A DNA stretch of 64,000 nucleotides from Sphingopyxis indica (GTDB lineage Bacteria > Pseudomonadota > Alphaproteobacteria > Sphingomonadales > Sphingomonadaceae), in the NCBI RefSeq assembly GCF_900188185.1, contig NZ_FZPA01000001.1, positions 372,001 to 436,000 on the forward strand, in the 5' to 3' direction. Numbering within the stretch: the first letter of the stretch is position 1; every line of letters starts with the position of its first letter. Below are positions 60,613-64,000 of the stretch, piece after piece. The position numbers and the translations under genes were made by a program. Under the pieces are notes generated by a model that saw only the letters and a program-made list of their open reading frames with translations, had not been told where the DNA came from and did not search any database.

Positions 60613-63086
60613 GCAAGTTCCTCCTGCGGGGTGAAGCGCGCCATCGGCGCATGATGTTCGGCGGCGGCGCCCTCGGCGCGCTGCGCCCAGGGGTCGTCCT
60701 GTGAAAAGCTCTGCGAATAGAGGAAGCGCGCGCGCAGCGCCTCGCGGCCCGCCGGGTCGTCGAGCAGCCTTGCCTTCACATAGTCGAGCCCGACGCGCTC
60801 GATCCACGGCGCGGTGCGTTCGAGATAGCGCGCCTCCTCGCGATAGAGCTGGATGAAGGCGGCGCAATAATCGAGCGCCTCCTGCTCGGTCGCGACCTTG
60901 CAGAGCAGGTCGGTCGCGCGGACATGGATGCCGCCGTTGCCGCCGACGTGCAGCTCGTAGCCGCTGTCGACGCAGACGACGCCGAAATCCTTGATCGTCG
61001 CCTCGGCGCAATTGCGCGGGCAGCCCGACACGGCGATCTTGAACTTGTGCGGCATCCAGCTGCCCCAGCTCATCCGCTCGATCTTGACGCCGAGCCCGGT
61101 CGAATCCTGCGTGCCGAAGCGGCACCATTCGGACCCGACGCAGGTTTTCACGGTGCGCAGCGCCTTGCCATAGGCGTGGCCCGACACCATGCCGGCGGCG
61201 TTGAGGTCGGCCCACACCGCGGGCAGATCCTCTTTCTTGATCCCGAAGATGTCGAGCCGCTGGCCGCCGGTGACCTTGACCATCGGCGCATTATATTTCT
61301 CGACCACATCGGCGATCGCGCGCAGCTCGGTCGGGTTGGTCAGCCCGCCCCACATGCGCGGGACGACCGAATAGGTGCCGTCCTTCTGGATGTTGGCGTG
61401 GAGGCGTTCGTTGACGAAGCGGCTCTGCTGATCGTCCTCATATTCGCCGGGCAGCGCGCAGAGCAGATAGTAGTTGAGCGCCGGGCGGCACGAGGAGCAG
61501 CCGTCGGGGGTCGTCCAGTGCAGCTTCTGCATCACCTCGGGGATCGAGCGCATGTCCTGCGCGACGATCTCGCGCCGCACGTCGTCGTGGCCGAAGCTGG
61601 TGCAGCCGCACAGCGTCTTGGGGCCCGACTGCACCTCGTCGCCGAGCGTCAGCGCGAGCAGGCTTTCGACGAGTCCGGTGCAGCTGCCGCAGCTCGCCGA
61701 CGCCTTGCAGCTGCCGCGCACCGCATCGAGGCTGTGCGCGCCCTTGGCGATGCACGAGACGACCTGGCCCTTGGTGACGCCGTTGCAGCCGCAGATCTCG
61801 GCATCGTCCGAGAGCGCCGCAACGGCGGCCTTAGGGTCCGCTTGCCCACCTCCGGAGGCAAAGGCCTGACCGAAGATCAGCACGTCGCGAAGCGGCGCGA
61901 CATCCTCCTGCTTCTTGAGCAGGTCGAAATACCAGCTGCCGTCGGCGGTATCGCCATAAAGCACCGCGCCGACGATGCGGTCGTCCTTGAGCACCACGCG
62001 CTTGTAGATTCCGCGCGCCGCGTCGCGCAGCACGATGTCCTCGCAATCGTCGCCGCCCGAAAAATCGCCCGCCGAAAAGACGTCGATCCCCGACACCTTG
62101 AGCTTGGTCGAGGTCACCGAGCCGCGATAGCCCGACGGCTGTTCGACGAGCCCGTCGGCAAGGCTGCGGCACATGTCCCACAGCGGCGCGACGAGGCCGT
62201 AGACCTGCCCGTCATGTTCGACGCATTCGCCGACCGCGAGGATGTTCGGGTCGCTCGTCACCATATGGTCGTCGACCTGGATGCCGCGCCCGACCGCGAG
62301 CCCCGCGTCGCGGGCGAGCGCCACCGAAGGCCGGATGCCGACCGCCATGACGACGAGGTCGGCGGGGATCAGCGTCCCGTCTTTCAGCCTTACCCCCTCG
62401 ACCTTGCCCTCACCGACGATCGCTTCGGTGTCGGCGCCGGTCAGGATCGTCTGGCCGCGCGCCTCGAGCGCCTGCTTGAGCAGCCAGCCCGCGGCCTCGT
62501 CGAGCTGGCGTTCCATCAGCGTCGGCATCAGGTGCAGCACCGTGACCTTCATGCCGCGCAAGGACAGCCCGTGCGCAGCTTCGAGCCCGAGCAGCCCGCC
62601 GCCGATCACCACGGCGCTGCCGCCCTTTTCGGCCGCCGTGAGCATCATATCGACATCGTCCATGTCGCGAAAGCTGATCACGCCGGGCAGGTCCTTGCCG
62701 GGCACGGGGATGATGAAGGGATCGGAGCCCGTCGCGATCAGCAGCCGGTCATAGGCTTCGGTCACGCCGCCGCGCGTCGTCACCTTTTTGGCGCCGCGGT
62801 CGATCGCCACCACCGGGTCGCCGGCGACGAGTGCGATGCCGTTCGCGGCATACCAGTCGGCGTCGTTGATCACGATGTCGTCGAAGCTCTTGTCGCCCGC
62901 GAGCACGGGGGACAGCATGATGCGGTTGTAATTGACCCGCGGCTCGGCGCCGAAGATCGTCACGCGATAGCGGTTCGCATCGCGCGCGAGCAGTTCCTCG
63001 ACCGCGCGGCAGCCGGCCATGCCGTTGCCGATCACGACCAGATGCTCGCGCGTGTCGGCGTCCGGGGAGAGGGGGCTATGTTCCAT
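60609..63086 (-). CDS. nirB: Nitrite reductase [NAD(P)H] large subunit
   Basis: Cytoplasmic siroheme enzyme reducing nitrite to ammonium. 825 residues. N-terminal FAD/NAD(P) domains (LVVIGNGMAGCRAVEEL, AVVIGGGLLGLEAAHGL), a BFD-like cysteine domain (ICGCNGVTKGQVVSC, SCGSCTGLVES), then the sulfite/nitrite reductase halves with CVGSEWCRFG and GCPRNCAEA, the four cysteines of the siroheme-[4Fe-4S] centre. ATG 63086 is preferred over an upstream TTG; it overlaps the porin stop (TGATG). Start of siroheme dependence on cobA. Confidence 0.95.
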   Translation of the reverse strand: MEHSPLSPDADTREHLVVIGNGMAGCRAVEELLARDANRYRVTIFGAEPRVNYNRIMLSPVLAGDKSFDDIVINDADWYAANGIALVAGDPVVAIDRGAKKVTTRGGVTEAYDRLLIATGSDPFIIPVPGKDLPGVISFRDMDDVDMMLTAAEKGGSAVVIGGGLLGLEAAHGLSLRGMKVTVLHLMPTLMERQLDEAAGWLLKQALEARGQTILTGADTEAIVGEGKVEGVRLKDGTLIPADLVVMAVGIRPSVALARDAGLAVGRGIQVDDHMVTSDPNILAVGECVEHDGQVYGLVAPLWDMCRSLADGLVEQPSGYRGSVTSTKLKVSGIDVFSAGDFSGGDDCEDIVLRDAARGIYKRVVLKDDRIVGAVLYGDTADGSWYFDLLKKQEDVAPLRDVLIFGQAFASGGGQADPKAAVAALSDDAEICGCNGVTKGQVVSCIAKGAHSLDAVRGSCKASASCGSCTGLVESLLALTLGDEVQSGPKTLCGCTSFGHDDVRREIVAQDMRSIPEVMQKLHWTTPDGCSSCRPALNYYLLCALPGEYEDDQQSRFVNERLHANIQKDGTYSVVPRMWGGLTNPTELRAIADVVEKYNAPMVKVTGGQRLDIFGIKKEDLPAVWADLNAAGMVSGHAYGKALRTVKTCVGSEWCRFGTQDSTGLGVKIERMSWGSWMPHKFKIAVSGCPRNCAEATIKDFGVVCVDSGYELHVGGNGGIHVRATDLLCKVATEQEALDYCAAFIQLYREEARYLERTAPWIERVGLDYVKARLLDDPAGREALRARFLYSQSFSQDDPWAQRAEGAAAEHHAPMARFTPQEELA

Positions 63087-64000
63087 CAAAGCGTCCAATC
63101 GAGTTGCAGCCAGATTTTGTCGGTATCGGTGGCGAAGCCGTCGGCGCGGTAGCGCGCGTAGCGTGCCGAGGCGGCGAGCTTGCCGCGCTTCGCGCTGGCG
63201 ACGAGGTCGATCTCGTCGCCATAGGGGCGGCTCGCACGATCGCTGCGGAAGTCGTGATACACCGCCTGCAGCGTCACCGCGTCGAACGGGCCGAGCGCCT
63301 TCCAGCGCCAGCCCGCGCTCGCATAAAGGTCGCGCACGCCGTCGGGCGGCGTGGTCAGGAACTTGTCGGCCCAGCCCTGGAATTTGAAACCCGTCGCGAG
63401 CGGGGTCTGAAAGCTGGTGAAGGCAGCGCCGTCGCTCGCGCCGAGGATTTCATAGCCCGCGCCGAGCTGCGGGCCGCCGAAATCGACGCCGGCATCGGCG
63501 AGCCAATAGTTGGCGGCATAATCATTGGGATTGCGGTGCCAGTCCGACTGGCGCGCGTAGGAAAATTGCCAGCTCAGCTTCGTCTTGCCGAGCGGCCGTG
63601 CGCCCGCAAGGCGGACGCCGTAGCTCTGGCTCGACAGCCGGAAACCCTGCACCGCGGCTTCGTCCTGATCGACCAGATAGGCGAAAGTGCTGAGCGTGCC
63701 CGCCGGGGTGGCGACGCCGATATTGGCGAAGAGATTGTCCCCCGACACCGCCTGCTGCCGCGCCCCGGCGCCGTCGATGCCCCAGATGGTGCGGACGCTC
63801 CAGACATAGGCAAGGTCGGCCTTCACCCCCGCGACCGGCGTGATTTCGGCGCGCAGCGCGTCGAAGCTCTGGCCGTTCTGGCGAAAACCGACCCCGCCGA
63901 CGAAGCGCTCGTCGTCGAAGCCGAGCCGCTGCCGTCCGGCGGTGATTGCGAACCCAGGCGCAGCGTAGCGAAGCTGCGCGCGGGTGAGGGCGATATTGTC
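63086..64000 (-). CDS. Alginate-export family outer-membrane porin (partial, N-terminus beyond window)
   Basis: About 304 C-terminal residues; the frame is open to the window edge. GRQRLGFDDERFVGGVGFR and repeated alternating aromatic segments (YGVRLAGARPLGKTKLSWQF, DKIWLQLDWTL at the end) are those of the alginate-export-like beta-barrel family. The last residue, L preceded by hydrophobics, is usual for porins. Overlaps nirB by one base (TGATG), so it belongs to the nas operon and probably passes nitrate or nitrite through the outer membrane. That role is inferred from position. Confidence 0.75.
   Translation of the reverse strand, partial: DNIALTRAQLRYAAPGFAITAGRQRLGFDDERFVGGVGFRQNGQSFDALRAEITPVAGVKADLAYVWSVRTIWGIDGAGARQQAVSGDNLFANIGVATPAGTLSTFAYLVDQDEAAVQGFRLSSQSYGVRLAGARPLGKTKLSWQFSYARQSDWHRNPNDYAANYWLADAGVDFGGPQLGAGYEILGASDGAAFTSFQTPLATGFKFQGWADKFLTTPPDGVRDLYASAGWRWKALGPFDAVTLQAVYHDFRSDRASRPYGDEIDLVASAKRGKLAASARYARYRADGFATDTDKIWLQLDWTL

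Noticed and set aside
60924..63152. 742-codon open frame antisense to nirB
   Set aside because: Exactly opposite nirB with the composition of a reverse-read gene; nirB itself has all its motifs.

Overview
The window is a high-GC chromosomal segment of an alphaproteobacterium. The set of housekeeping proteins (sphingomonad-type acetolactate synthase, homoserine kinase of the ThrB kinase-like family, split glyQ/glyS, Tad pilus locus, EcfG-like promoter, entericidin) and the codon and GC habit suggest Sphingomonadaceae, most likely a Sphingopyxis-like organism. This assignment is an inference from the proteins; no search was run. It is mostly core genome: nearly every kilobase is covered by recognisable genes in short operons, with no phage, plasmid or CRISPR.

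Layout. 1-4.7 kb: bioF (cut by the left edge) and the ilvB-ilvH-ilvC branched-chain operon, all leftward, with a good sigma70 promoter before ilvB. 4.7-13.4 kb: miaA and serB diverging from overlapping start codons, glk with a terminator, a DUF808 membrane protein, a class III aminotransferase, an orphan PhoR-like kinase, a Tat-signal unknown and a FAH-family hydrolase. 13.5-20.6 kb: a leftward Tad/Cpa pilus operon cpaABCDE-tadBC that lacks the cpaF ATPase and a pilin gene. 21-32.5 kb: an FAD oxidoreductase, a YegP-like protein, ispH-thrB-rnhA, then a rightward run argS-SPOR-nagZ-scpA-scpB-tatA-tatB-tatC. 32.5-49.5 kb: a small entericidin lipoprotein (too short for usual calling) with its own terminator and a candidate stress promoter, mgtE, a cyclophilin, nitronate monooxygenase, nadC, RNase T2, an LplT-like carrier, pgsA-moaD-moaE, oxyR facing an EF-hand protein, trmFO, lysoplasmalogenase, a host-attachment family protein, a TauD dioxygenase, two tandem TraB/GumN proteins, and a membrane protein with its Xre repressor. 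49.5-56.7 kb: glyQ-glyS split by a DUF559 nuclease cassette, ppdK and tRNA-Arg. 56.7-64 kb: a leftward assimilatory nitrate operon, porin-nirB-nirD-nasA-cobA.

The most unusual aspect is the population of palindromic repeats. At least three families recur between genes (cores CATTCCCGCGAAAGCGGGAA, CATTGCGAGCGAAGCGAAGC, CCCTCCCCTTCAGGGGAGGG). Related GC-rich palindromes form 45-50 bp terminal inverted repeats around a DUF559 gene sitting exactly at the glyQ/glyS junction, with TGATG on both sides, and two further palindromes lie in frame inside glyS. Some of them also supply Shine-Dalgarno sequences (glyS, nasA). This looks like a small repeat-plus-nuclease mobile system that has adapted to coding sequence; it is the best candidate for undescribed biology here.

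Other points worth checking are three helically phased TGAC..GTCA sites in front of the Xre gene, and a cobA stop codon that lies inside the opposite-strand tRNA-Arg gene.
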